64,000 nucleotides of DNA from Rhizobium sp. Q54 (GCA_943328505.2 CALQAH020000001.1:124001-188000), one strand, 5' to 3'; shown: positions 43,617 to 53,361, counted from the first letter of the stretch. Program-made: numbers and translations. Notes: generated by a model not told the origin, from the letters alone.

Positions 43617-44552
43617 CTATATCTCTAAGTAATTTCCAGCGGCTATTCGGGCAATAATTAAATCAATATTTTCTTTATAGGATTTTGAAAATGGAAGTTT
43701 GGTTGTAGAATTTTTAATATAACAAACTGTATTTCCTGTATGAATTCGGGATACTTGAGCAATATTAATCATATAGCTATTGTGAATTCTTAAAAAATGA
43801 GTAGTTGGCAAAACGGTTTCGAAATGTTTTAATGTTTTGAAAGCGGTAATCATTTCTCCATTGTTTAAATGAATGTCGGTTGAGTTATTATCGGCTTCAA
43901 AATAAAGAATATCGTTGGAATCAATATAACGATAATCGCCATACGATTTAACACAAATAATTAAAGTTTGTTCTTTTTCAAATGGAATTAAATCGTCAGA
44001 TTTATTTTCTTGACGAATAAGTACTGTTTCTTCATCTGCCTTTTTCTCTTCTTCTTTTATTTCGTCAATTTCATCAATTTCTTCTACTAAATTCAATTCT
44101 TCTTCTAGTTCAGTCTCGTCTAAAACTTCAAAAGTTGAAACGGATTCTTTAGAAATATTAGTTGTTGAATTTGTGCTAGTAGCTCGATCTAATTTTAAAA
44201 TAGCTTTTCTAAAATTATTGATATCTAAAGGTTTTAATAAATAATCAACTACTTCATATTGTAAAGCTTCGTAGGAAAGAGTTTTAGTTTTTGCGGTGAT
44301 TATTATTTTGGGAACAACTTTCAAAAAACGATACAGTTCATTGATTAAACTTAGTGAAAGAGCGCTCTTTTTGTCGGCGGGATCAATTTCTAAAAAAACC
44401 AAAGTGGGTTGATGTTCTAGAATTAGATTAACACCATCATCATAATTATTGGCAGAAGCAACATAGGTAAGATTGCGAAAACGCCCAGCAATCGTCTGAG
44501 TATTCGAAACGCTTTCTAGATCATCATCAATAATAATATATGTTTGCTTCAT
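43617..44552 (-). CDS. LytTR response regulator with altered receiver site
   Basis: A 311-residue regulator. The receiver domain (residues 1-125) has the acidic pocket DDD at 9-11, the conserved Thr (IIITAKTK) and Lys (DYLLKPLD). At the phosphoacceptor position there is Glu55 (LVFLEIDP) where Asp is expected. An acidic linker rich in Glu and Asp spans about residues 130-190. The C-terminal LytTR DNA-binding domain (about 205-305) includes NDILYFEADNNSTDIHL and THFLRIHNSYMIN. No sensor kinase is adjacent. It may be constitutively 'on' or controlled without phosphorylation. Confidence 0.88.
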   Translation of the reverse strand: MKQTYIIIDDDLESVSNTQTIAGRFRNLTYVASANNYDDGVNLILEHQPTLVFLEIDPADKKSALSLSLINELYRFLKVVPKIIITAKTKTLSYEALQYEVVDYLLKPLDINNFRKAILKLDRATSTNSTTNISKESVSTFEVLDETELEEELNLVEEIDEIDEIKEEEKKADEETVLIRQENKSDDLIPFEKEQTLIICVKSYGDYRYIDSNDILYFEADNNSTDIHLNNGEMITAFKTLKHFETVLPTTHFLRIHNSYMINIAQVSRIHTGNTVCYIKNSTTKLPFSKSYKENIDLIIARIAAGNYLEI

Positions 44553-44692
44553 TAACGCTGTCCAATTTAGGGTAGCATTATAAGGTTTGTTTTTTAGGTA
44601 GTTTGGGGAAACTATTTTTAACGTGCAATTATATTTCTGTCTATAAAAATGAGTTTACTATTTCAATTTTAAAATAACAACGACAACAAACT

Positions 44693-44700
44693 CAAATTTA
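44693..44700 (-). promoter_or_regulatory. -7 element upstream of the LytTR gene
   Basis: Minus strand TAAATTTG, an exact TAnnTTTG match. It would give a long leader of about 130 bases before the ATG at 44552, so a closer promoter is possible. Confidence 0.35.
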
Positions 44701-44820
44701 CAACAAACGAAATTATAATTTTTATTCTCAAAATAACAAGAATGTTAATACAATTCGGCAGAGTGTTAATATGTTGTCTTTAATCTCAAAAAATCCTTAC
44801 TTCTATCTGCTATTTAATAA

Positions 44821-44848
44821 AAAAAGCTTCTCAATTTGAGAAGCTTTT
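44821..44848 (-). terminator. glyS terminator
   Basis: AAAAAGCTTCTCA pairs with TGAGAAGCTTTTT in a 13-bp perfect stem with a short loop. It starts 21 bases past the glyS stop and has a T-run on the minus strand. Confidence 0.9.
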
Positions 44849-44868
44849 TACTAAAAATAAATTTATAA

Positions 44869-46410
44869 TTACATTTTCATCAACCAGTTTCTCATGGAAA
44901 CTTCATCATTGATGATTGTTTTTAAATCTTCAATTTTTACACGGTCTTGTTTCATAGTGTCTCGGTGACGTATGGTAACCGTTTGATCTTCCAAAGTTTG
45001 ATGGTCTACAGTTATACAAAATGGTGTTCCTAAGGCATCTTGTCTTCTATAGCGTCTTCCAACGGCATCTTTTTCATCATAGGAAACATTAAAATCCCAT
45101 TTTAATTCTTCAATTATAGTTTGTGCTACTTCGGGCAATCCATCTTTTTTAACCAATGGTAAAACCGCAGCTTTTGTTGGTGCTAAAACACTTGGCAAAC
45201 GTAAAACTGTTCTTGTAGAACCATCTTCCAACATTTCTTCACAAAGTGAATTAGAGAAAACTGCCAAAAACATTCGGTCCAACCCAACAGAGGTTTCTAC
45301 AACATAAGGAACATAATTCGAGTTAGTTTCAGTATCAAAATATTGTAATTTTTTACCTGAAAATTGTTCGTGGGCTTTTAAATCGAAATCGGTTCTCGAG
45401 TGAATTCCTTCTAATTCTTTGAATCCAAAAGGGAAATTAAATTCTATATCTGCTGCAGCGTTCGCATAATGAGCAAGCTTCTCATGATCATGGAAACGAT
45501 AGTTTGAGGCGCCTAATCCTAATGATAAATGCCAGTTCAAACGAGTGGTTTTCCAGTATTCGTACCATTTCATTTCTTCGCCTGGTTTTACAAAAAATTG
45601 CATTTCCATTTGTTCAAATTCGCGCATACGGAAGATAAATTGTCTTGCAACGATTTCGTTTCTAAAGGCTTTTCCTGTTTGGGCGATTCCAAAAGGAATT
45701 TTCATTCTTCCTGTTTTTTGAACATTTAAGAAATTTACAAAAATTCCTTGAGCCGTTTCGGGACGCAAGTACAAATCCATAGCAGTATCAGCCGAAGCAC
45801 CGAGTTTTGTGCCAAACATCAAATTAAATTGACGCACTTCGGTCCAATTTCGCGAACCTGTTTCTGGATCCGCAATTTCTAATTCATCAATCAGTGCTTT
45901 TACATCTTCTAAATCACCATTTCCCAGAGATTGTCCCATTCTTTCGAGTATTTCTCTTTCTTTGGCAAGATATTCCATCACACGAGGATTGGTAGTTTTG
46001 TATTGTGCTTCGTCAAATGAATCACCAAAACGTTCTCGTGCTTTTTCGATTTCTTTTTTTGCTTTTAGATTTAATTTTTCGGCATAATCCTCAATTAAAA
46101 CATCGGCTCTGTATCTTTTTTTGGAATCTTTATTGTCAATCAATGGATCGTTGAAGGCATCAACGTGACCCGAGGCTTTCCATGTAGTTGGATGCATTAA
46201 AATTGCAGCGTCAAGCCCTACAATGTTTTCGTGCATTTGAACCATGGCTTTCCACCAATATTCTCTTATATTTTTTTTTAATTCCACACCGTTTTGAGCA
46301 TAATCATACACTGCGCTCAAACCATCGTATATTTCGCTTGACGGAAAAATAAATCCGTACTCTTTTGCATGCGAAACTACATTCTTAAATAAATCTTCTT
46401 GTTTTGCCAT
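44869..46410 (-). CDS. glyS: Glycyl-tRNA synthetase (alpha2 type)
   Basis: A 513-residue class II synthetase of the homodimeric alpha2 type (eukaryotic/archaeal-like), which attaches glycine to tRNA-Gly. The start MAKQEDLFKNVVSHAKEYGF is typical of Bacteroidota. Motif 2 is visible as AQTGKAFRNEIVARQFIFRMREFEQMEMQFF near residues 243-273, and motif 3 as YVPYVVETSVGLDRMFLAV near 367-385. An anticodon-binding domain follows. The separate glyQ/glyS alpha-beta form is absent. The -7 element at 46415-46422 leaves almost no leader, so the transcript may be leaderless. Confidence 0.96.
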   Translation of the reverse strand: MAKQEDLFKNVVSHAKEYGFIFPSSEIYDGLSAVYDYAQNGVELKKNIREYWWKAMVQMHENIVGLDAAILMHPTTWKASGHVDAFNDPLIDNKDSKKRYRADVLIEDYAEKLNLKAKKEIEKARERFGDSFDEAQYKTTNPRVMEYLAKEREILERMGQSLGNGDLEDVKALIDELEIADPETGSRNWTEVRQFNLMFGTKLGASADTAMDLYLRPETAQGIFVNFLNVQKTGRMKIPFGIAQTGKAFRNEIVARQFIFRMREFEQMEMQFFVKPGEEMKWYEYWKTTRLNWHLSLGLGASNYRFHDHEKLAHYANAAADIEFNFPFGFKELEGIHSRTDFDLKAHEQFSGKKLQYFDTETNSNYVPYVVETSVGLDRMFLAVFSNSLCEEMLEDGSTRTVLRLPSVLAPTKAAVLPLVKKDGLPEVAQTIIEELKWDFNVSYDEKDAVGRRYRRQDALGTPFCITVDHQTLEDQTVTIRHRDTMKQDRVKIEDLKTIINDEVSMRNWLMKM

Positions 46411-46414
46411 GCTG

Positions 46415-46422
46415 CAAAAATA
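46415..46422 (-). promoter_or_regulatory. -7 element immediately upstream of glyS
   Basis: Minus strand TATTTTTG, an exact match, ends only 4 bases before the ATG at 46410. A start 4-7 bases downstream of the element would fall on or inside the start codon. Confidence 0.4.
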
Positions 46423-46453
46423 TAAAAAGGGATTTTAAAAAAGGAATTAAAAA

Positions 46454-46461
46454 TACATTTG
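46454..46461 (+). promoter_or_regulatory. -7 element upstream of comF
   Basis: TACATTTG, an exact match 43 bases before the ATG at 46505, in a spacer divergent with glyS. Confidence 0.45.
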
Positions 46462-46504
46462 TATTCGTATTTTTTATACTTTTATGTAAGAAATAGCTGT
46501 TTAT

Positions 46505-47188
46505 ATGTTTAAAAGTCTGCTTAATTTGTTTTTCCCGAAGTCATGTGCTGGTTGTCATTCGTTTTTATTAAAAAATGAAATAGTAATTTGCACAACTTGT
46601 CGGCATGAAATTCCACAAACCAATCATCATAAAAACAATACTAATGAAACCATGCAAAAGTTTTACGGTAAGATTCCTCTAGAGTTTGCAGCGTCTCTTT
46701 TATATTACCATAAAAAAGGAATAGTTCAGGAAATGATTCATAAATTGAAGTATAAAGGACATGAAGAAATTGGAGAAACTCTCGGGCATTGGTATTCAGA
46801 AGAGCTTAAAAATGTAAGTGAATTTAAAACCATTGATATGATAATTCCTGTTCCATTACACCAAAAAAAATTTAAAGAACGCGGATATAATCAAGTGACA
46901 ATGTTTGGAAAATCATTATCAATCGGGTTACAAATTCCTTTTGTTGACAGTGTTTTAGTTCGGAATGTATATTCTAAAACACAAACTCGAAAAAACCTCT
47001 TAGGAAGAACTGATGTTATTGAAAATATTTTTGATGTAGTCTATTCCGAAATTCACCACAACAAACATTTTCTACTCATTGATGATGTGATTACAACGGG
47101 TTCAACTTTGGAAGCTTGTAGTCGCGCGTTGTTAAAAATTCCAGGAGCAAAAATCAGTGTAGTCAGTATGGCAATAACCCATAATTGA
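46505..47188 (+). CDS. comF: ComF family protein
   Basis: A 227-residue protein with an N-terminal zinc-binding region, CAGCHSF and CTTCRHE at about residues 14-38, and a C-terminal phosphoribosyltransferase-like domain with the PRPP-binding motif LLIDDVITTGSTLEA near residues 189-203. The two parts together define ComF, which takes part in DNA uptake during natural transformation in other bacteria. No com operon neighbours are present, so the role is inferred from family. Its frame closes 76 bases before the lipoprotein gene on the same strand. Confidence 0.88.
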   Translation: MFKSLLNLFFPKSCAGCHSFLLKNEIVICTTCRHEIPQTNHHKNNTNETMQKFYGKIPLEFAASLLYYHKKGIVQEMIHKLKYKGHEEIGETLGHWYSEELKNVSEFKTIDMIIPVPLHQKKFKERGYNQVTMFGKSLSIGLQIPFVDSVLVRNVYSKTQTRKNLLGRTDVIENIFDVVYSEIHHNKHFLLIDDVITTGSTLEACSRALLKIPGAKISVVSMAITHN

Positions 47189-47264
47189 TTTTAGTTAATA
47201 AACCTTAAAAACATTTCGTTTCCACTAAATATAATTGTTATTTTGTGCTTTGAAAAATAGCGAT

Positions 47265-48866
47265 ATGCAAAAGAATTATCTTAAATATTTTTTTATTTTA
47301 CTGATTACTTTAACGGTTGGTTGTGCTAAACGAGGTACTATAACAGGTGGTGCTAAAGACACCATAGCACCAGTTTTAACCACTAGTTTTCCGAAAAACA
47401 GGACTGTTAATTTTAATGACAAACAATTCAAATTGGTTTTTGATGAATATGTTAAAGTTAAAAATGCTAATAAACAATTAATAGTTTCCCCGCCATTAAA
47501 ATACCCGCCAGAAATATTGCCCTATACAGCGAGTAAAACGTTGACTGTAAAACTGAAAGACACCTTACTTCCGAATACAACTTATAGTTTTAATTTTGGA
47601 CAAAGTATTGAAGATTATAATGAAAACAATCCTTATTCACAGTTTAAATATGTTTTTTCTACAGGTGCTTTTATTGACTCATTAAGTTTGAATGTAAAAA
47701 TTAAAGATGCTATTGAAAAAAAACCAGATGCTTTTGTTTCTGTGATGCTCTACGAAGTGAATGACACGTTTAACGATTCTACTATTTACAAGGAATTGCC
47801 TAGATACATTACTAATACTTTAGACAGTTTAAAATTGGTAAAAATTGAAAACATCAAAGCTGGGAAGTATCTTTTAATTGCTTTGAAGGACAATGGGAAC
47901 AATAAATTTAATCCGAAAACCGATAAGATTGGTTTTCAAAAACAATATATAACCATTCCTAACGATACTGTTTTTGAAGTAGAATTATTCAAAGAAAAAC
48001 TGCCTTTTAAAGCAATAAAACCTACTCAAATAGCGGCTAGTAGAATGATAATGGGTTATGAAGGCAATCCTAAAAATGTAAAAGTTGTTGTTAAAAATGG
48101 TGCCGAAATTATTCCTTCTCTTGTAACTCAATTTCCGAAGAAAGATTCGGTTCAAGTTTGGTTCAAACCTGTAAAAGTAGATTCATTACAAGTTGCAGTT
48201 CAGAAAGATACTTTTGTAAAAGACTTTATGGTTGCAATCAAAAAACAAAAAGCGGACACTATTGCTTTGAGTTCTAATTATACTGGAAACATTCCGTTGA
48301 GAGAGCGTTTTACTTTGAATAGCGGAATTCCTCTTGTGAAATTTGATAAAACTAAAATGAGTATTGTCAATAAAGATTCGATTGCAGTTCCATTTGAAAC
48401 AGAGTATGATGAATTTGAACAAAAATTGATTTTTAATTTCGTAAAAGAACCTCTTGAAAAATATAAAATTAAACTTTTGCCGAATGCGTTAGTTGACTTT
48501 TATGATACACCAAACGATACTTTATCGTATAGAATAACCACTAAAAATACTTCAGATTATGGCAATTTGAAAGTGACTTTAGAAAATGTAAAAAGGTTTC
48601 CAATTGTAGTGGAATTAACCGATAAAGATGGAAAAGTAAAAGCAACCGCCTATTCAGATACCAATCCTATTATTGAGTTTTTGGCTTTAGAACCAAATAT
48701 TTATACGCTAAGAATTATTTACGATGACAATAAAAATAAAGAGTGGGACACTGGAAGTTATATGGAAAAAAGACAATCGGAAGAAGTGATTTATTTCCCA
48801 GAAGAAATTGATGTTCGAGACAATTGGGATGTTATAGAAACATTCAATTTACAGAGGACAAAGTAA
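47265..48866 (+). CDS. Ig-like (Big_5) domain lipoprotein
   Basis: A 533-residue lipoprotein. The start is ATG 47265 (MQKNYLKYFFILL); the lipobox ending TVGC puts the lipidated cysteine at about residue 20. An extension to a TTG at 47235 would remove the signal and is rejected. A Big_5-type Ig-like domain follows (about residues 38-130: APVLTTSFPKNRTVNF ... NTTYSFNFGQSIEDYN). The rest shows more beta-rich segments ending in TLRIIYDDNKNKEWDTG, a dockerin-like DxNxxxxxD turn. It is probably an outer-membrane surface lipoprotein; the function is unknown. Confidence 0.8.
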   Translation: MQKNYLKYFFILLITLTVGCAKRGTITGGAKDTIAPVLTTSFPKNRTVNFNDKQFKLVFDEYVKVKNANKQLIVSPPLKYPPEILPYTASKTLTVKLKDTLLPNTTYSFNFGQSIEDYNENNPYSQFKYVFSTGAFIDSLSLNVKIKDAIEKKPDAFVSVMLYEVNDTFNDSTIYKELPRYITNTLDSLKLVKIENIKAGKYLLIALKDNGNNKFNPKTDKIGFQKQYITIPNDTVFEVELFKEKLPFKAIKPTQIAASRMIMGYEGNPKNVKVVVKNGAEIIPSLVTQFPKKDSVQVWFKPVKVDSLQVAVQKDTFVKDFMVAIKKQKADTIALSSNYTGNIPLRERFTLNSGIPLVKFDKTKMSIVNKDSIAVPFETEYDEFEQKLIFNFVKEPLEKYKIKLLPNALVDFYDTPNDTLSYRITTKNTSDYGNLKVTLENVKRFPIVVELTDKDGKVKATAYSDTNPIIEFLALEPNIYTLRIIYDDNKNKEWDTGSYMEKRQSEEVIYFPEEIDVRDNWDVIETFNLQRTK

Positions 48867-48869
48867 GGT

Positions 48870-49634
48870 TTAAGAAATCGTAAATTTGTCTCTATCAGTA
48901 AGAAATGCTAACTTTTTTCTAGTTTCCAATACTTGTTCTTTGTTTAAATGTACTATAAATATACCTTCGCTTTGTTGAGGTTCGAGCAGGTAATTTCCAA
49001 GAAAATCAACCGCTTGAGAATGTCCAATATAGTCATGTTTATTAGCATCCGTCCCAATTCGGTTCACGCCAATGACATAACACATGTTTTCCACAGCACG
49101 CGCTTTTAAAAGAATATCCCAAGCGTTTATTCGCGGTTTTGGCCAGTTGGCAACATAAAGCAAAACATCATAGTCTTCAACATTTCTAGCAAATACAGGA
49201 AAACGTAAATCATAGCAAACGAGTGGGCAAATCTTAAAACCTTTATACTCTACAATTAGTTTTTGCGTTCCTGATGTATACACTTTGTCCTCGCCAGCTA
49301 GGGTAAATAAATGTCTTTTGTCATAATGTTGGATTTCCCCTGTTGGAAACACAAAAACCAACCGGTTGTAATAATTCTCATTTTCGGTAATGACCAAACT
49401 TCCTATAATCGCACAGTTTTTAGCTTTCGCCATATGTTGCAGCCACAAAATCGTTTCGCCTTGCATCGTTTCTGCAACCTTTTGTGGATTCATGGTAAAA
49501 CCTGAAGAAAACATTTCGGGAAGCACAATTAAATCAACTTCTTCCATAAAGCCTGTGATTTTTTGTGCTAAATGGCTTCGGTTTTCAATTGGGTTTTCCC
49601 AAGTTAGTGACGTTTGTATTAAGGCTATTTTCAT
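48870..49634 (-). CDS. Omega-amidase (nitrilase superfamily)
   Basis: A 254-residue carbon-nitrogen hydrolase of the YafV/NIT2 branch, hydrolysing alpha-ketoglutaramate and related omega-amides. The Glu-Lys-Cys triad is visible: Glu in VLPEMFSSGF (near residue 40), Lys in YDKRHLFTLAGE (near 105) and Cys in CPLVCYDLRFPVFAR (near 140). It has no signal peptide. It is convergent with the lipoprotein gene (3 bases) and 47 bases downstream of GH92 on the same strand, though a link in function is not obvious. Confidence 0.9.
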   Translation of the reverse strand: MKIALIQTSLTWENPIENRSHLAQKITGFMEEVDLIVLPEMFSSGFTMNPQKVAETMQGETILWLQHMAKAKNCAIIGSLVITENENYYNRLVFVFPTGEIQHYDKRHLFTLAGEDKVYTSGTQKLIVEYKGFKICPLVCYDLRFPVFARNVEDYDVLLYVANWPKPRINAWDILLKARAVENMCYVIGVNRIGTDANKHDYIGHSQAVDFLGNYLLEPQQSEGIFIVHLNKEQVLETRKKLAFLTDRDKFTIS

Positions 49635-49681
49635 ATTTGTTTCACAGAGATTCTAGAAGAAATAAGTAGATTCACACAGTT

Positions 49682-52531
49682 TTATTTTACAGTTATTTCA
49701 TCAACAAAGATAAAAGCATCGCCACCAGCACCTTGGTGCCATTCTGGGAGTTTGCCAAAATTATGCGCAATCACTTTTACAAATTTTGCGGTAATTGGAT
49801 TGTCCGGATTAAATGAAAAATCACGAATTTTATTTTCATAATCTTTTGCTTCAACCGAGTTTTCAATGGTTTTTAGTAAAGTAAAATTGATATTGTCGTT
49901 GGAAATGTAATAGTCCACTTGGGTTGGCATTAAAATCCACGAACGCGTGTCTTGTAAAAAATTAGCATGAAATTCACTTATGGCTTTTTCTTTTTGCAAA
50001 TCTACTACACATTCAAAATCCTGACTTTGATAACCTTGCCAATCGCCTTTACGCCAGTTGGTTGTGCCGAATATTCCATCTAACAAACCATCTGGTCCGC
50101 CAGCATGATATTGTGGGTTGTAGGTTGATTTGATGTTAATGGTGTAATTGTTGGGTTTTTTGAAGAAAGTGGCTGAAACAACAGTGCTTTCTTGGTTTTC
50201 ATTTTTAATTTTAGTCAGAATTTCTGAAGTTATATCTATTGTTATTGGACTTTTAAATAAAATCCAGTCTTTATCTTTTCTATCATCAAATTCATTTTTA
50301 ATCCAATAGTAGATTTTGTCAGTTGGATTTTGAGATACAATTTCAATAGTCATCTTCTCCATAAACGATTTGCTTTCTGCTTGAATTACCGGAACGGGAA
50401 TGATTTTTCTCTCTTTTTTATACTCTGAATCTAAAACCATTGTGGAAGGATCTCCGCTAAAAAACCATAATTCTAGTTTTGATGTTTTTTCTAAAATAGT
50501 TCTAAAAGTATTATTTTCAAAATTCACTTTTACTCTTGTAAAATTAGGTTTTGAATAGCTCCACCCTTTTTGTCCTGGCGTCACCGCATAAATCCCCATC
50601 GAACTCAAAACATACCAAGCACTCATTTGTCCGCAGTCTTCATTACCAATTAATCCGTCGGGTGTGTTTTTATAAAAGTTATCTAAAATATAATGCACTT
50701 TTTCGGTCGTCTTTTCTGGCTTGCCAACATAATTATACAGATAAGCCATGTGATGGCTTGGTTCGTTTCCATGAGCGTATTGCCCAATTAAACCCGTAAC
50801 ATCAGCTTGTTCACGCCCCGTAGTTTTGCTTTCGGAGTTAAACATTTCGTCGAGTTTGGCTTCAAATTTTGTATTGCCTCCATACGCATCAATCATTCCT
50901 TGAATATCTTGCGGTACAAAAAAGGAGTATTGCCAACTGTTTCCCTCAGTAAAATTATTGTTGATTTCTTTGGCATCAAAGGGTTTGTCCCAACCGCCGT
51001 TTTTCTTTGGACGCATAAAACCCGTGTTCCAATCAAAAACGTTTCTCCAATTTTCAGAGCGTTTAATAAAATAATTAAAATCATTTGGTTTTTTTAATAG
51101 TTGAGCCATTTGTGCAATACACCAATCATCATAAGCATATTCTAAGGTTTTGGAAACGCTTTCGTGTTCGTCATCCATAGAGATAAAACCTTGTCTTTTG
51201 TAGGCATCCAATCCTAAATGGTCTAACATTGCACTGTGTTTAGAAGCGATAAAAGCTTTTTCGTAATCAAACCCTTTGATGCCTTTTGCCATTGCATCAG
51301 CCATTACCGAAACCGAATGATAGCCAATCATGCAATCGGTTTCATTGCTCGCCAATTCCCAAACGGGTAATCTTCCGCCTTGCTCATATTGCTTGAGAAA
51401 AGTGTTAATGAAATCGGCAGTCCGTTTTTTATCAATCAAAGTATAGAGTGGATGTGCCGCTCTAAATGTATCCCAAAGTGAGAAAACAGTATAATAATCG
51501 AAACCTTCTCCTTCATGCACTTTGTTGTCTCTTCCTCGGTATTTGCCGTCAATATCTTGGGCAATATTGGGTTGCATCATGGTGTGATATAACGCGGTGT
51601 AGAATATCGCAAGTTTATCTTTATCAGTTTCTGTAATTTGCTTCGCCTGTTCGCTGTCGCTCAGGTCAATTTTGGAAAGTTCTTTGTCCCAAAGTTGCTC
51701 GGCATTTTGTTGTGTTTTTTTGAAATCCCAATCTTTAATTTCGGACATGTTTAGTTTTGCACCTTCATAACTTGTTGGCGAAAGAGACACTTTTACCAAA
51801 ATCTTCTCCCCTTTTTTTACTTGTTTAGAAAAACTCAATGCCAATTGCGATCCAGTGAAATAAGTGTCGGTGACTTTTGCAGGAGCAAAACCATTATTTC
51901 TAACATTTGTTATTTTCATAGGAACATTAAACTCAATTCTTGAATACACATATTGGTCTTTTGCCCAAGCTTCACTTCTTCTCAATATTTCAATGGTTTT
52001 AGCATCGATAATCCGAACATCGCCAGATAATAATAAATCACGATGATTTAAGTCGAGTACAATATTGGCTTGACCTGCTTTATTGAAAGTATATTCGTGA
52101 AAACCAACACGAGTAGAAGCCGTTAAAGCTACATCAATATTGTGTTTGTTTAATTTTACAGCGTAAAATCCTGCTGTAGATTTTTCTGTAGCATGAGAAA
52201 ATGAAGAAGCATAATCGGGTGGATTTAAAGTGGGTTCTCCAAGAGTTGGCATCAACATGATATCACCATAATCGGAACAACCTGTTCCATTTAAATGCGT
52301 GTGTGAAAAACCATAAATAATTGCATCGTCATAATGATAACCGGAACAGCCATCCCAACTTCCATCAATTCTTGTATCAGGGGAAAGTTGCACCATTCCA
52401 AAAGGAGTCGTTGCGCCAGGAAAAGTATGCCCATGCCCACCAGTTCCAATCATTGGATTGACATATTTATGAAAGTTTTGTGACGTTGCTAGTAGAGAAA
52501 ATAAAAATAAAGATGAAAACAATTTTTTCAT
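49682..52531 (-). CDS. GH92 family alpha-mannosidase
   Basis: A 949-residue exported glycoside hydrolase. After the signal peptide (to about residue 18) comes the GH92 start VNPMIGTGGHGHTFPGATTPFGMVQLSPDTR near residues 24-54. The calcium- and substrate-binding (alpha/alpha)6 domain runs to about residue 680 (YTVFSLWDTFRAAHP, GNEDCGQMSAWYVLSSMGIY). Then comes a chitobiase C-terminal-like segment (about 740-820) and a discoidin-like CBM32 domain (about 830-945, ending GGDAFIFVDEITV). GH92 enzymes remove alpha-linked mannose from N-glycans and need calcium. No SusC/SusD pair is adjacent, unlike typical Bacteroidota glycan loci. No T9SS tail was seen. Confidence 0.9.
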   Translation of the reverse strand: MKKLFSSLFLFSLLATSQNFHKYVNPMIGTGGHGHTFPGATTPFGMVQLSPDTRIDGSWDGCSGYHYDDAIIYGFSHTHLNGTGCSDYGDIMLMPTLGEPTLNPPDYASSFSHATEKSTAGFYAVKLNKHNIDVALTASTRVGFHEYTFNKAGQANIVLDLNHRDLLLSGDVRIIDAKTIEILRRSEAWAKDQYVYSRIEFNVPMKITNVRNNGFAPAKVTDTYFTGSQLALSFSKQVKKGEKILVKVSLSPTSYEGAKLNMSEIKDWDFKKTQQNAEQLWDKELSKIDLSDSEQAKQITETDKDKLAIFYTALYHTMMQPNIAQDIDGKYRGRDNKVHEGEGFDYYTVFSLWDTFRAAHPLYTLIDKKRTADFINTFLKQYEQGGRLPVWELASNETDCMIGYHSVSVMADAMAKGIKGFDYEKAFIASKHSAMLDHLGLDAYKRQGFISMDDEHESVSKTLEYAYDDWCIAQMAQLLKKPNDFNYFIKRSENWRNVFDWNTGFMRPKKNGGWDKPFDAKEINNNFTEGNSWQYSFFVPQDIQGMIDAYGGNTKFEAKLDEMFNSESKTTGREQADVTGLIGQYAHGNEPSHHMAYLYNYVGKPEKTTEKVHYILDNFYKNTPDGLIGNEDCGQMSAWYVLSSMGIYAVTPGQKGWSYSKPNFTRVKVNFENNTFRTILEKTSKLELWFFSGDPSTMVLDSEYKKERKIIPVPVIQAESKSFMEKMTIEIVSQNPTDKIYYWIKNEFDDRKDKDWILFKSPITIDITSEILTKIKNENQESTVVSATFFKKPNNYTINIKSTYNPQYHAGGPDGLLDGIFGTTNWRKGDWQGYQSQDFECVVDLQKEKAISEFHANFLQDTRSWILMPTQVDYYISNDNINFTLLKTIENSVEAKDYENKIRDFSFNPDNPITAKFVKVIAHNFGKLPEWHQGAGGDAFIFVDEITVK

Positions 52532-52651
52532 TAGGATGTTATATTAATGATACTAAAATGATGCGGTTTAGAAAGTAAAAATAATTAATTAAACACTTAT
52601 AAACGAGTTATGTTTCCAGTTTTTATTTTGGTTTGATTTTAAACAAAAAAA

Positions 52652-52682
52652 ATCCCGATTACAATAAATGTGTAATCGGGAT
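52652..52682 (-). terminator. Terminator after the L25 gene
   Basis: ATCCCGATTACA pairs with TGTAATCGGGAT around a short loop, followed on the minus strand by a T-run. It lies 44 bases downstream of the L25 stop codon and ends the prs-L25 transcript. Confidence 0.9.
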
Positions 52683-52725
52683 AAAGTAGTGTGGATAATT
52701 TTCTTTTTATTAAATAGAAAGAGAA

Positions 52726-53331
52726 TTATTTTTTCTTTTTTGCTCCACCTTTTTCTGCTTTTGCTGCTTCTTGAGCTGCTTTCATAGCGGCACGAGAAAT
52801 CTTAACTTGGCAAACAACAGTATTGTCTGGGTGCATTAATTTGAAATTTTTTGTAGGCAATTTTGTTACATACAATTTATTTCCCATTTGCAATTCAGAG
52901 ATGTTCGCTTCAACAAAATCAGGTAAGTTTTTTGGTAAAGCTTTAACTTTTAATCTTCTTTGATTAAGATTTAAAACACCTCCTAATAATACTCCTGGAG
53001 ATGTTCCAACAATATTTACAGGAACTTCCATAATAATTTCTTTGTCTTCACTTAATTGGAAGAAATCAATGTGTAAGATTCCGTCTGAAATTGGGTGAAA
53101 CTGAATGTCTTGAAGTACTGCATTGTAGCTATCTTTACCTAATTCAATCGCAACAGTGTGTGCGTTTGGAGTGTAAACCAAGCTTTTGAATGCTTTTTCT
53201 TCTGCTGCAAAATGAACTGGTTGATTTCCTCCGTAAATAACGCAAGGAACCATTCCAGCATTACGTAAGGCTTTAGTCGCAACTTTGCCTACGCTTTCTC
53301 TTTGTGATCCTTTAATTGTAATCGATTTCAT
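52726..53331 (-). CDS. rplY: Ribosomal protein L25 (Ctc/TL5 type)
   Basis: A 201-residue long form of L25 (Ctc), which binds 5S rRNA. The N-terminal L25 domain ([32 protein letters not shown], about residues 2-90) is followed by a TL5-type C-terminal beta domain (about 95-180). The Lys/Ala-rich tail ends KKKK. It is 30 bases downstream of prs, the usual order in Bacteroidota, and terminates at a strong hairpin. No stress-related neighbour is visible. Confidence 0.95.
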   Translation of the reverse strand: MKSITIKGSQRESVGKVATKALRNAGMVPCVIYGGNQPVHFAAEEKAFKSLVYTPNAHTVAIELGKDSYNAVLQDIQFHPISDGILHIDFFQLSEDKEIIMEVPVNIVGTSPGVLLGGVLNLNQRRLKVKALPKNLPDFVEANISELQMGNKLYVTKLPTKNFKLMHPDNTVVCQVKISRAAMKAAQEAAKAEKGGAKKKK

Positions 53332-53361
53332 TGTAAAAATATATAGTTAATAATTAAAATT

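Larger units (their letters stand above)
44553..44868. other. Intergenic region between the LytTR gene and glyS
   Basis: A 316-base AT-rich spacer holding the LytTR -7 element at 44693-44700 and the glyS terminator at 44821-44848. The rest shows CAACAAA-rich and poly-A/T sequence without an ORF longer than a few dozen codons, and no tRNA or repeat that I recognise. Confidence 0.6.

Noticed and set aside
49682..52531. Polysaccharide utilisation locus
   Set aside because: GH92 stands without SusC/SusD, sigma/anti-sigma or other CAZyme genes nearby.
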